The notes beneath the pieces are model-generated. The model saw only the letters and a program-made list of their open reading frames with translations, made no database searches and was not told the origin of the DNA. Shown in pieces: positions 10,501 to 22,900 of a DNA stretch of 45,241 bases (its first letter is position 1; every line of letters begins with the position of its first letter). The position numbers and the translations under genes were made by a program. The stretch comes from Nemertoderma westbladi (taxonomy: Eukaryota; Xenacoelomorpha; Nemertodermatida; Nemertodermatidae), in assembly GCA_032718475.1 (NCBI GenBank), contig JAUCBJ010006784.1, positions 1 through 45,241 on the forward strand, given 5' to 3'.

Positions 10501-10609
10501 TATGACAGGGGTGGCGACAACATTAATGTGTCGTCCATAGGGCCACAACAGTTAACATCTGTGTCGTCCATAGGTGTAACCACTCCTACACCGCCGTGTG
10601 TTGACTCAC

Positions 10610-10779
10610 CTGATTTTCAGTCTGCGTTGTAACGGAGGTCTCAGAATAAGACGTGCTCGATCCACGGCAATAACCGTAAGCGTTGCTATGCTAACGTAGG
10701 TAGCTGTGGCCTGAATGAACAGCATAAATGTACACAAGGTGTCTCCGAAACACCAGTCCTGTAGAACCATGTTAATTCC
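10610..10779 (-). CDS. Class A GPCR, exon with TM3 and the DRY-equivalent motif
   Basis: The minus-strand exon follows a TTTGTTCCAG acceptor and ends in AG before GTGAGT; the splice completes an arginine codon with the next exon. It encodes the end of extracellular loop 1 (DWCFGDTLC, with the conserved TM3 cysteine), TM3 (VSIATLTVIAVDR) and an intracellular loop 2 (RLILRPPLQRRLKIR). The DRY box reads DRA, with alanine replacing tyrosine. DWxFG...LC and IAVDR resemble neuropeptide receptors such as the NPY/NPF type. Exons for the N-terminus, TM1 and TM2 should lie further right, but none was recognised up to 14.3 kb. Confidence 0.8.
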
Positions 10780-12349
10780 CTGGAACAAATAAAATATAAC
10801 TGAACACATTAAGAATCGAATCGCTCAAAAAGTCTATAAAACTTTACGGAATGACGTTTCTTGTCAATGGGATTGGGCGTGAAAAAATATATTTATATAT
10901 TACGTATATACCTCACTCAGCAATAACGAGGGACTCTACGAGGTGGTCCACGGTCCCTAACCACCCCCCGATACTCATTGTGCTTTTTATATTTAGTAGT
11001 TTAGATTAGTTATTTTATACACAATATGTAGTCCTAAGTTACTTTTATATAACTATAGTCTTACATATATTATTTACTTATTAAGAAAAAAATAAAATAA
11101 ATACATAAAAAATAAACTATTTGTAGTAAATAATAAAATATATATGTAGTCTATTTTGTTTTGCAAATTAACTAGGTCTGTGCAATATAGATAGGTCTTG
11201 GCTAATTTCTAGTCCAGCTGATAAGAGAGTCGGGGATTAGCGTATACTGGTCTCAGGCTTTCCAAACGCACCCATATTTTTTGTAAAATTGATTAATTTT
11301 CTTCCACCTAATTGGCACTTCCCTTTTTGCGACTGACAAACGTCAATAATTTTTCTAATAAATATATATAATTATAGATACGCCCACTATCGGGGCAAAC
11401 GGTAAAATGTAAAATTGCACTCATTATAAAATTAATTAAAATATATATAAAAACTATTTACGTGTGGCGTGGGGGGGGGGGGAGTTACAGTGCCGTGGAT
11501 AGAGAGGAGTTACAGAGACGCAAGGGCTGGTAGTGTGGGGCTCTGTGTGCCGTGGGTAGGCGGGGAGGGGGGGGGGGGGGGTTACAGAGTCGCAAGGACC
11601 GGTAGTGTGGGGCTCTGTGGGCACATGAGAGCGTGGTAGCGGTTTTCGCAGGAGTCGCCACAGAATCTCCACTCACAGCTTGCAGCAAGTTCGTGAAACG
11701 GTTGAGAGTTACTGCAGAGTTTGTGGTGGAACCCGTGGGAGGTGCACCGGGTTAGTATGTGCCGGTTTCGCTGCCCTGGACGTCTCCAGGTGCGGTTGGT
11801 GAACGCGGGACCAAGGGAGTATCTTTCCTCTGTATAGTTTGTTTCGCGTTCACCGCGGAAGTTCTGATAGGCAGTTAAAACGTCGGTATTGAATACGGTT
11901 GGAGATTTCGAAATTATATCATTGATGAATGTATCCGACGAATGTATTCTAATAAATATAGGTTGTAGTTAAATATTTAAAATAATGGTATCATTTAGTT
12001 TATTTGGTTTGGATAGGGCGTAGGTTAAATATATAAGAGGTAGTTTATAGGTGTGAGAGTGTATTTGGAGAGGTGGTGGGGTGGTGTTGTTGGGGCCAGG
12101 CCCTGACGAGTTCACGATTATACATTTGAACATTTTTCGTATAGTCCTGGAAATACTATCTGATACCTTGTATGTCCGCAATTTACCTCCTCATGGCCTC
12201 CCATCTGTCATACCATCATCTGCTGCCACTGTGCTCAACTCTACAGTACTTGGCCGTCTTTAACCACTCGCTACAATGAAATGGTAGTGTATATTAACCA
12301 TGAACCATCACGGCCACAATGATTAATCATACACTCTAGCTACTAATTT
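10780..12349. other. Non-coding stretch with two long G runs
   Basis: No gene is recognised. Two poly-G runs (about 11469-11482 and 11566-11581) sit in a pair of related blocks sharing GTAGTGTGGGGCTCTGTG. This DNA may be an upstream intron of the GPCR gene, but no exon was seen. Confidence 0.4.
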
Positions 12350-12470
12350 AGGCAGGACAGTTTACACCAATGGAGAGTAAGACTCTCAACTCGGAGGTCA
12401 CTAGTTCGATCCCACCTGGACGTTATTGCCGACTTTGCAAAGCTGTGCCCAACAAAAGTTATTATAATTA
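12350..12470 (+). mobile_element. Possible tRNA-derived SINE fragment
   Basis: AGTTCGATCCC at 12403-12413 matches the pol III B box. About 40 bases upstream, TTTACACCAATGG is a degenerate A-box-like word, and CTCAACTCGGAGGTCACTAG occupies the anticodon-to-variable region as in many tRNA-related SINEs. No intact cloverleaf can be drawn, so a functional tRNA is unlikely. Confidence 0.4.
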
Positions 12471-12658
12471 TTTTTATTAGTGTCAGGATTGTTTTGGAAT
12501 AAGTTGACCTGTAACCTAGATAATAAGATTATTATATTTTATTACAATGTTTCATCAATTAAAATATGGTTATTATCAATCTAAAAATAATTAAATTCAG
12601 GATCAACTGTCTTACATGTTGCTAACGTCAGACAATAATTTTCCAACCAATCAGAGAC

Positions 12659-12897
12659 CGTGAGGACCAGCCAGTGCATAATCTTGTACTTTGGCAGCCT
12701 CATGGAGTGAATAAGCATGGTGGACAGCCCATTACTTTCTTGAGACGCATCTTAAAGGACACTGGCCTTAAAGATGCGGATGATCTAACAAATGTCATGG
12801 GTGATAGGGAGTTGTGGCGGCGCAATTTTGTCGACAAGCCGGCACAGCATTCTTAAAAATGCAGCTGCAATGCAGCATGCCGATACTAGTAGTAGTA
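12659..12897 (+). mobile_element. LINE 3' end, copy 3 of 3
   Basis: This copy starts abruptly at CCGTGAGGACCAGCCAGTGC and matches the end of the 9613-10500 element, including LVLWQPHGVNKHGGQP and the MGDRELWR block. It ends in CTAGTAGTAGTA, the TAG-repeat tail of this family. A 5'-truncated insertion is the simplest reading. Confidence 0.8.
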
Positions 12898-14329
12898 ACC
12901 AATCAAAACTTTTTGATTGAAATCAAAACATTTTATAATAATATATGGAATCTTTTATTAAAAATTTGTATTATTATTATAATTATATTTGAGTAACATT
13001 TTATAGTCTGCCTCTGTTTTATTATTATCTTATTATGATGGTTGAATTGTAGGACCGTCGACTTTGTTATTATAGTCTCCGATGTCGTTGGGTTCCCGCG
13101 GGTTGTATGTACTTGCCCATATTTTCAGTAATTGTAACTAAGGAATCTATATTTTCCGGGCCATTAATTAAACTATCACTCTACCAATATAGCTTGTAGA
13201 TGACAACTTTACCTATAATATAGCTTGCTACCCATAGAGCTAATGGTTTAAGGTTGCGGTAACCAAAAAAATTGGTATTGTTTCGATTGTAACATCTGCT
13301 GCCCGGCAGTGTGATTACCAAACTGCGCACTATTGCGACATAGTTTATGTTATTTACAGACACACAACAGGGTATAAATCATTTTGATTAACATAAATTA
13401 ATGACACAGGATATAATGGAAGTATTGTACAGATATGCATTGGTGGTAAAACCGAATGCAGAGAAAATTACCTAAAATTGATGGAAGGAAATTAGAATTT
13501 ATAATTTTGTGGATAATAATTAGGAACGGGAAGTGAATACTAGAGCTTCTACTGTACATAGACGACTTGTCTACCTGAAAGGGAGTTAATGACAGTAAAA
13601 TAAAGTCTTACCAAGATGGGTTGGAGTTACTTCTATGGGGAACACAATATACCTTATGTTGTTGTGTGGCAGTGTCGTGATTAGTAATTAATTACACTTC
13701 ATAGAATGACAATACATGTCAGTTAACATTTTTCTATGGAACTTTTGGGTAAATTAATTATTAGAGAGAGTTACATTGAATTTTTTTGCTTAAATGATAA
13801 ATGAATACGTTAAAATATCTTTAAATATTATTGCATGGATGGATTTCGGTGGGGGTATGTATGAGAACTGGTGGTACTGGAGCCCAGGACCTCTGTTAAG
13901 GCTTTTACGACTAAAAACTCACATTTTATTAGCAATGCGCCGTCTTACTCCAAAACCATAGAACTAATGAGTAAGATTTATCAAATCTCTAAAAGCCACA
14001 CGCCCTGCCGTGTTCATTTTTGGTATCCTCTTTAGTATTCTCTAACCTCCTTCTTAGTGGTGGAAATGCGGCCAATAAGATACAAACTGACACAAATACT
14101 GAATTGATTGTGGGGCGAGCCACGAAGTGAGCGAAGCCTTAACATATAGGTGCCATTAACGAGTTGTCTGTCGTCGTCGTCGTCGTAAATTTTTGAACGC
14201 TAATAACTCAGTTATTCCTCGATGAAATTAAACGAAACTTTGTACGTGTATATTCCGGCAAAAGTTTAGAATGAATCGGAAGTTTGGTAAAAAAAAACGA
14301 ACGAACGCAACGAGTTTACAGTGGATACG
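12898..14329. other. Non-coding stretch with a CGT microsatellite
   Basis: No gene is recognised. A short trinucleotide run (GTCGTCGTCGTCGTCGT, about 14170-14187) lies in a stretch containing GCGAGCCACGAAGTGAGCG, which looks like a dispersed repeat. Confidence 0.4.
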
Positions 14330-14827
14330 AGTATCTTTTATTTTATTTTAATTTTATTCCACGCCTAACGGCACATAGTAAAAACGAAGTAGCACAATAT
14401 TATAATTATATATAAATACATAGCATAAAATTAATTAATTTGCTGACCCTACACTACAGACTACGCTATTCTAGAACAAGGACTACACACTGTCTATACC
14501 GCACGAAGCAAATAATTGTTCGAGTCTGTAACTCGGCCCTTAAGACTGGTACGGCATTTATATATTATATGACAAAACATAGGTATATTTAAGACACCAA
14601 AAGTGAGAGATATACTGGTTGGCTAATCGTTTGTCAAACGAGGAACCTTAAAAAGAAGCCTAGCACAGTTGTTATAAGCAACCCTCAATTTATCAAAAAC
14701 ACGCTGGGTGTAATTACGTCGAGCCCATAGACTACAACAATAAATTGGCGTTATATAAGCACGAAAAAGTGCCACTTTAACGGCAGTAGATGCATTACTA
14801 AATTTCCTAGCTAGTGTATTATTATTT
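14330..14827 (-). mobile_element. LINE C-terminal and 3' end, left part of a broken element
   Basis: On the minus strand 14827-14700 reads NNTLARKFSNASTAVKVALF and AYITPIYCCSLWARRNYTQR, typical of the region after the RT domain in jockey/CR1-like LINEs. Decayed sequence follows to a simple AAAAT-type tail near 14361-14335. The matching RT core lies at 41508-41800 on the same strand, so this is the downstream half of a LINE now split by the retrotransposon block. Confidence 0.7.
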
Positions 14828-15346
14828 TGATAAGCACTACATGAGTCAGTTACTGTTCTCTTTATATATGATAAAATTCATTGACAGTCGGCAAATTAGT
14901 GAGCAGTATTGTGTGTTACCGGTAGTGTGCATGATTGTGACTGATAACTAAGCATTTCCTAAAGAATGCGCCTCATACGTGAATCATAAGCCTTACCGAC
15001 TTACCGTTGTGATTAGTATAGGTCATATCTCTGTTTATCTAGATAGAGCGCCACGTCCTAAAGGAACTGTTAATATTTCCCGAAAGTGAATAATATTAGT
15101 CAGAAATTATTTATTAACGATCAATCGAATAATACAGTAAGCTTACACTGCAATAATAATCTAAGCCCTCAGAATCCAGTCTCCCAGGTATATCCAGCGG
15201 GTGAATGGACGCGCACTAGGCTGGCTTCTGCTAATGTTGTGTTTATTGGTATTAAATATTTGTCAACTTCTAAAGTCTATTTATCAACCAAAAGACATAT
15301 AAATTTTGGCAGGTTAAACTGCTAAAGGTCTTCAAAAGCGCGTACA
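14828..15346 (+). repeat. Outer element left LTR, 5'-truncated
   Basis: This 519-bp stretch matches 40989-41507 with two differences (15186 A/G and 15332 C/T, approximately) and ends in GCGCGTACA. The first 665 bp of the LTR, present at 40324-40988, are missing. The junction with the LINE shares only TTT with the intact LTR at that point, which indicates a deletion through the original insertion boundary. Confidence 0.85.
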
Positions 15347-16655
15347 ATAACAGTTATAGTCTTTATTGCAGTAAGCCATAAAGTTGAAAGTACCGGTCGA
15401 CCAGTAAACCTGAACCGGTACTTCTGTAGGTCAGTAGGCCCAACTGCCAGAACCGGTACTGCTGTAGGTCCAACTGCCAGAACCGGTACTGCTGTAGGTC
15501 TGTAGGCCCAACTGTCCTAACCGGTACTTCCAGTATAAGTACATTAGTATTATTCGATTTTGATTATTGTATACCGGTAGGTCTTAGTATTTAATCAGGG
15601 ACGGCCGCCCTGGTTTTTTATTGAGATTTTACTTATTTCTGTCGGTTTTATTTATATGTAAGTTAATATTGAGCTGAAGACGTGTAAGTCTGCTCAGATT
15701 GTTCAGATAATTGTAGGCCGGACTGTTGTCGGATTGTTGTTGGGTTTGGAGAGATTACTGCGTGTGTAGAGTTTGTCCGATAGAGTGCCAGTTAGTAAGT
15801 TGGGGCAGCCATAGCTGTAAGGTCAATCCCCTCTTAAAGAATAAGTCGTACTACTGTGTTAGAACGCATACTAACTAACCATTTTGGAATCTGCACATAC
15901 TGTAGTTTATTTAGGCTTGACAGTATTCTGCCAACGTTTTGGCCTGTGTTTGTTTGTGTGGTCTGTTCAGGTACCGTAATAGTTATTACTCAGATATTTT
16001 GTAGGCTGGATTGTTGTCTAGCTATTATTAGGTCTGAAGAGATTGCTGCGTGTGTAGAGTTTGTCTGATAAAGTGCCAGTTAGTAAGTTGGGGCAGCCAT
16101 AGCTGTAAGGTCAATCCCCTCTTAAAGAATAAGTCGTACTACCGTGTTAGAACGCATACTAACTAACCATTTCGGAATCTGCACATACTGTAGTTTATTT
16201 AGGCTTGGTGGTAGTCTGCCAGCGTTTGGTTTGTATTTTGTTTGAGTATTCTGTACGGGTAGCGTAATATTTATTATTCAGAGTTTATGCGATTATTCGC
16301 AACATTCATGTCCCCAAGTTTATTCCTACAGTAATTGTGTTTGTTACACATACCGTTATAGTTAAATTAACCCCGGTACTACACGGGCTGCTTGGCGTAG
16401 GAAAAGACTGGTGACTTTGTGCTTCGGTCACTCCAGCAGATGCCGTGGTTCTTTTAACTGTTCAAGTATATTTAACTACTGATTATTTGTTGTACCAGTA
16501 CTTGTACCTAATTTAGGGTTTAGTGTACAGTGCTATCCGAAGTAATTAGTGTGTAGGCAGTATATTTGTGTTGTAAAGTGGTTAATAGGCACGTTGGATC
16601 TGGTAGTCCGCGGTAATTAACTTCCAGGTAGGAACACTCCGTGATACATAACGTA
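15347..16655 (+). other. Outer element leader, 5' part, with a 288-bp tandem duplication
   Basis: This is non-coding. It corresponds to the inner leader at 17944-19145. A block containing AGTTAGTAAGTTGGGGCAGC occurs at 15790 and again 288 bp later, giving about two copies. Between 15410 and 15535 an ACCGGTACT...CTGTAGGTC motif is repeated about four times. No TGG-initial primer-binding site is visible just after the LTR. Confidence 0.75.
16651..16655 (+). other. Target-site duplication of the inner element, left copy
   Basis: ACGTA immediately precedes the inner left LTR and is repeated at 28504-28508 right after the inner right LTR. A 5-bp duplication is usual for BEL/Pao. The inner element's own leader has the uninterrupted counterpart (CATAACGTTGTACCTATAG near 19145), confirming the empty site. 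Confidence 0.9.
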
Positions 16656-17943
16656 TGTAAAAGCTTCTGTGGGATGCAACTGGTCCTTCGCCCCGCGATC
16701 CAGTTTTTCCCCCATACGCTGAAATACTCTGAAACCTGCTGTAAAAGCGTTTACAGATATAATTGGATCCCCTAGCCCTCGGGGTGCTGTATAAGTGTTT
16801 TTAACGGACATAAAATAGATTCTTCTGAATGTGTGCTTTATGCGGACGTAGCAGGGTACACAACCCGCAATGCGGCATTTCACTGTCACTATGTCAAGGG
16901 AAGGATTCTGATTACGACATCTCCCAGCTGGATGATGACGTGGAGGGAGCTCTCATTGGACTCCTGGTTCCTTTGTTTTGGTCTAACAACCAATCAGGGT
17001 GATTTGCGTTTTCCTTGAAGAGATACCTACAGCAGCTCCCAAACTCAGTGTTTATGTCGTTCCATACTGCCTGAAGATCGGCTGGAATGACGCAATGTTT
17101 CTGCCTTTTTATAAGAACATTAGTAGGCTAAATTATAGAAAGCATAGCTATTATCGATTCGATCCGATTCGATCCGATTCGATTCGACACGATTCCAATT
17201 TATAACTTAACGATTCAATGCAATCTAATTATATCTTAACCTACCGTCATACTGCTTTTACTGTTTGTAATTTTGTATCAGTATAATTGGATGTTATTAG
17301 TTGAAGAATATCAATAATCAACCCACATTTTCCCAATATCTTTGATACACTACAGGTTAGAGAGAAAGGTTATGTACAACAATTGCGACTTTATTATTGT
17401 GTTTGTAGTGAATCTAATGTTGTTTGACAGACACTACCTGAGTCCAGTGCATATCTCTTTATACCTGATCAAAGTCAGTAACTGTCGGCATATCAGTGAG
17501 CAGTGTTGTGCGTTACCGGTAGCGTGCGTGATTGTAAAGTGATTGGATCTGATAATAAAGCATTCCTAAAGAATGCGCCCTATGCTTGAAATTTAAGCCA
17601 TATCGTTGTGTGTAGTATCAGTCATAACTCTGTTTACATAGGTAGAGCGCCACGTCCTAAAAGGAACTGCTAATATTTCCCGAAAGTGAATAATATTTGT
17701 CAGAGATTATATATTAGTAATCAATCGAATAATACAGTAGGCTTGACCGCAAATAAATTTAAGCCCACGAATCCAGTCTCCCGGTGTTATAAACGGGTCA
17801 TTTGGACGCGCATGGACTGGCTTCGGCTAATGTTTTTGGTTTGTTTTGTATTAAATCTTATCATCTTACAAAAGGCAGATTATCAATAAAGACATATAAA
17901 TTTCGGCAGGTTAAACTGCTGAAGGTCTATAAAAGCGCGTACA
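16656..17943 (+). repeat. Inner element left LTR
   Basis: The LTR starts TGTAAAAGC and ends GCGCGTACA (TG...CA) and is identical by eye to 27216-28503. It contains a short tandem run of GATTCGATCC near 17154-17190 that is absent from the outer LTR. The outer right LTR is related but clearly diverged and about 100 bp shorter, so the two elements belong to different subfamilies. Confidence 0.92.
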
Positions 17944-19938
17944 ATAATAGCTATCGATCTTATTTGCGGTAAGCAATAAGATTGAAAATACCGGTACTAC
18001 TACCGTAGGTCCGTAGGCCCAACTGTCATAACCGGTACTGCTGTGCAAGTACATTAGTATTATTTCGATTGTGATCTATTGTATATTGTGGGCTGCCAGG
18101 GGAATAGGGATTGATCACCCCTCATTCTTTTGTATAGTTTACTTATTTCTGTCGGTTTTATTTACTAGTAAGTTAATATTGAGCCGAAGACGTGTAAGTC
18201 TGCTCAGATTGTTCAGATCATTGTAGGCTGGACTGTTGTCTGACGGTTGTTAGGCTTGAAGATTACAGCGTGTGTAGAGAGTCTGATAGGTGCCAGTTAG
18301 TAAGTTGGGGCAACTCGTAAGTTGTAAGGTCAACCCCTATAAAGAATAAGCCGCGCTACCTTATTAGCACGCATACTCACTAACAAGTTTCGGAATCTGC
18401 ATATACTGTGGTTATTTAGGCTTGATAGTAGTCCGTCAGCGTTTATCCTGTATTGTTTGTATAGTCTGTTCAGATACCGTAATATTATTCAGATATTTTG
18501 TGGGCTGGATTGTTGCCTAGCTGTTGTTGGGTCTGAAGGAATTGCTACGTGTGTAGAGTAAGTCTGATAAAGTGCCGTTAGTAAGTTGGGGCAGCCATCG
18601 CTGTAAGGACAATCCCCTCTTAAAGAATAAGTCGTACTACCGTATTAGCACGCATACTAACTAACAGTTTCAGAATCTGCACATACAGTAGTTTGTTTAG
18701 GCTTAGTGGTAGTCTGTCAGCATTTTAGTTTGTATTTTATTTGAGTATTCTGTACGGGTAGCGTAATATTTATTATTCAGAGTTTATGCAATTACTCGCA
18801 ACATTCATGTCCCCAAGTTTATTCCTACAGTAATTGTGTTTGTTATACATACCGTTATAGTTAAATTAACCCCAGTACTACACGGGCTGCTTGGCGTAGG
18901 TAAAGACTGGTGACTTAGTGCCCCGGTCACTCCAGCAGATGCTGTGGTTCTTTTAACTGTTCAAGTATATTTAACTACTGGTTATCTGTTTTACAAGTAC
19001 CTGTACCTAATTTAGGGTTTAGTGTACAGTGCTGTCCGAGAGTAATTAGTGTAGGCATTATTGTGTTGTAAAGTAGTTAATAGGCACGCTCGTTCTGGTA
19101 GACGGCGGTAATTAACTTCTAGGTAGGAACACTCCGTAGATACATAACGTTGTACCTATAGCGCTACGGCTGTAGGTCGTCAGGCGGTGGTATTTTCCTA
19201 TCTAGACAACGCAATATTTACTTCTGCTTATTATTTTCAAATACCGTAGTATCCTGTCCGTTGAAATAACCAGGAGATCTAACCCTTTGTTAGACTGGTT
19301 AGTAGTTTCCCTGTAAAATTGCCCTAAAAATCTGTACGTACCGTTTTTGTGTGTTTATTAGAGATTGTAATCTCACCAATAGTAAGTAACTAGTAAATAA
19401 GTAACGTAGGCCAGTAGAATTATTCTGTTTAGTGTCCCATAAGTAGCACTTCACTGAAAGCGCACAGCTTCTGTGTAGTGGTATTTTACCGGAAATAGTA
19501 ACACCTATTTCAATCTTGTAACAAATCCCTTATCAGGGTATATATATATTATAAATCAACTCCAAAGATTTATAAATCAGTAGGCCTGTCATACAACAAG
19601 TAGGTCTCAATATCAGTTGGACTACTGCTTACATAACGGTAACAGAGTAAACTCAAGTAACTAAGTAACCTTATAATTTCAGAAATTCAATTATCCTAAA
19701 TAATTGATATACCGGTATCTATAATAGGCTTAATATATATTTGTATATATTTGTACTGAAATTATATACCGGTACTCTGTGACAAACCTAGTCTGCAATA
19801 ATTATATATACTGTGGGTGTATACCGGTATCCTAATATATCGTAATTAATTACCGGTACTAGGCCAACAGTCCTACTGAATTACTGGACTTGCTTTAACT
19901 GTAACTATAGCAGTAGGCATTCAACTGTATAACTAAAC
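17944..19938 (+). other. Inner element leader, about 2 kb, non-coding
   Basis: The leader matches the outer leader block for block. It holds two copies of a roughly 284-bp unit with GTTAGTAAGTTGGGGCA (about 18298 and 18580), a stretch shared with 28509-28640 (CGTCAGGCGGTGGTATTTTC) and, before gag, a cluster of ATACCGGTAT-type palindromes (about 19708-19860). A donor-like GCGGTAAGCAA lies near 17966. No tRNA primer site is recognised after the LTR. Confidence 0.7.
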
Positions 19939-22900
19939 ATGGCTGACATAAAGAAAACTCTGTCAGATAGTCTTTTAGAAACAACAGCCTGTTTCTCAGA
20001 TCAAAGTGTAGAGAATCCTAGACCGAGATCTGAGACCCCTCCTACTGTAAGAAGGGCAACCCCTGCAGTAGTTGTGTCAGAACCTAGGTTGGTAGAAGCG
20101 ATTTCGCAATTTGCTAAGTTAGTGAAGCGCCGTAGGTCTGCCATAGGCACTCGGGCCCAAGTCAAACGGAACCCAGAGGAAGCTGTCCTATCGCAGCAAC
20201 ATCCTGATCACGAACCTAGTCCCCAGCGACCCGATAGCTCCAGTAGTTCGGAGACTGTTGAGCGGACACCCGAACGCGGAGCGAAAATGGTGGATACGGC
20301 TTGTGATGAGCGGCCAACCTTTGAAGAATCAACCGACGCCCCTTCTTCTCAAGTAGAAAGCGAAGTGGAAAGCGAAGTGGAAAGCGAAGTGGAAAGCGAA
20401 GTGGAAAGCGAATTAACACCAGAAGGACCACAAAAGAGAGATGCAATTGATACCTATTTGTCAGATTATCAGCGATTCATAGGAGACAAGGAGTTGAGAA
20501 GAAGACTGCATGGATTTACACCTAATAGTGCAGGGGCTAAGCGTGTATTGGACGAACTCGATGCTGAGATGTTAGCTAAAGATCAAGCTAAATTTGATGA
20601 GGAAAGACGCATCGCTAGAGCCCAGGAAACACAAGTCCAGAAAAAACAAATAGAAGATCGAAAGGCAGCAGCAGCGGCAGAGGCAGAGGCAGCAAGCAAG
20701 CTAGCAGCGGCAGAGGCAGCAAGCAAGCTAGCAGCGGCAGAGGCAGAGGCAGAAAGAAAATTGACAGAAGCGGAAAAGAGAGCTTCTGACGAGATCGCCC
20801 AACTAGAGTTGGCAAATCTGCAAGAGACACATGATTACATCAATAAACGCGACACAGAAAGTCGAATGAAGATACTGAGTCGATCTACTTCGAAACGCCA
20901 AGGTTTTACATCCTCAGAAGAAGGAGACACTACCGACACTGAAGGTGGAAGAAATAGATCCCGTCTCAGTAGGCGTAAAAGAATGTCTCCACGTCAGAAA
21001 TTGCCTGATTTGCCTCCAGCTGTTAAGAGACAACTAGCTAGCATAGCAGTAGATAGTACAGAACCCACAGACCAAACTATTACCATTACCAGACTCCCTA
21101 CTATAGTAGATGAGCCGGAAATAATTAGGCCTGTTCTAGAAAACACCCCTTCGGTGAGAGAGACCCCTGTACTCCCCAAATCTACTACCAAACTCCCTTT
21201 ACACAGTACTATTAAATTAACGGCACCTGGTGGAGCAGCCCAAGTCCCGGTTCTGGAGACTGAGAGAGACATACAAGATCTGTCTCCCGTCGCCCCGATA
21301 CGGCCCGCTACAACGTTGGCGACTCCCGCTTCGGCGGTCGAGTGGGTTGAGAAGGGACGGCGGGAGATGAGTCTCTTGCTCGGTCAAATGCGAGAACAGC
21401 GAGACTGTTCCTCGCAACAGATCCGGGACTTAGAAGGGACTGTCTACCAACTCAAGGGAACCGTAAGGGATAGTAGGATAGAGCTGCAAGAAGTGCAGCA
21501 AAATATCGCTCTCGAGCGCGACAAATTAGTCAATATACAAAGGGGAATACCAACACCCCCTGTAACCCTGTGTCAACCTGCTAGGTCGGAAGTGTATCAT
21601 GCGCGAGGTGTGTCGCCTACACGCATATATACTGCTAGCAAAGTAGAAACACCCCCTATAACCCTGAGTCAACCTGTTAGGTCTGAAGTACATCATGCGC
21701 AAGGTGTGTCGCCTATACGCATATATACTGCTAGCGAAGTAGAAACTCCTATAGTAAACCCTATTACGGGAGACTACAAACCTGTGAATAATGATATTCC
21801 CTATAGACCTGATAATGATCTGAAAAATTTATATACCGATAATTCGATATTAAATAACACGATGGCCCAAGAAAGCTTTACGCGTCAGATGGCTAGAACA
21901 GAAGCCCGCCAAGCGGTCAAAGTGGGAGAAATTGTCAAATTCAACGGTGATGAGATGAAATGGTTACCTTTTAAAGAATATTATGAAGATAGCATACAGA
22001 ACTCTGTACTATCTAGCGGAGAGAAACTGAGATTCCTCATCAAATGTTTGGAAGGACCTCCCAAGTTAATGGCGTTGAAGTTTATTGGACATCCAAATGG
22101 ATTAAGACAAGTCTGGGATACATTAAACACCAGGTATGGTAATAAAGATAATATCGCTAAGTATTTGTATGCAAAACTGGTAGCCCCTCGAAAGTTCCTT
22201 AGTAACGAGATTATAGAGTTTTCCGATGAGATTCAAGAAATCTGCCGACAATTGGATTGGTTAGGTAAGTCCCATGAATATCAGAGCTCCATGGTCATCG
22301 GAGCCATAGTCTCTACTTTGCCAAAGGGTGGAGTATGTACACGTTGGGACAAGAAGGTGTTGCATATGATGGAGCAACAACGACGGAGCCCCACCATGGT
22401 GGATCTCATGTCATTCCTAGACCGTGAGGTCAAACTACAACTAATAAAGCAATCCAGGGAAAAAACATCGGAAAATCAGGTAAGTGAAAAACCCGTTTCT
22501 AGGAAAAGAATAATACCCGTATGTTATACTGACGACGGCGAAAGCCAGACCTCCCATGAAGAAGACAGCGGGAAAGACACAGCAAGATCCTACGATGACC
22601 ACAAAACCCCGAGAGACGTAAGTAAATACCAGCCTCGAACCAATGATAGGAGAGACAAGCTTACCAAGACCCCTCCTCAGTCTCCCAAAGGAATTCAGGT
22701 AAGCAAGCCCGAAGAACGAGCGAAAGTGCACAGCATTGCCCAAGTTAAAGTGAGTAACATCAAACCAAAATGTGCGCTGTGCGACGGGCCCCACCGTTTG
22801 AGTGCGTGTGCGGAATTCCAAAAGAAATCCCTGGCAGATAGACGTGGAGTCCTGTGGGATAAGCGGTTGTGTTATAACTGTCTCAGACGCGGACACCAGC

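Noticed and set aside
12361-12440. Functional tRNA gene
   Set aside because: The B box is good, but the A box is degenerate and no acceptor stem pairs, so a SINE remnant is more likely.
14828-14840. TG at 14828 as the true 5' end of the outer LTR
   Set aside because: The complete LTR starts TGTAAAAGC 665 bp further upstream in the right copy, next to a purine tract. The TG at 14828 lies inside the LTR.
16617-17889. Small ORFs inside the LTRs, repeated at 27030-28449
   Set aside because: They are identical only because the LTRs are identical; there is no domain or start context, and some lie antisense to the element.
17944-17970. tRNA primer-binding site after the LTR
   Set aside because: The bases after the LTR do not begin with TGG or match a tRNA 3' end that I can recognise in either element, so none is annotated.
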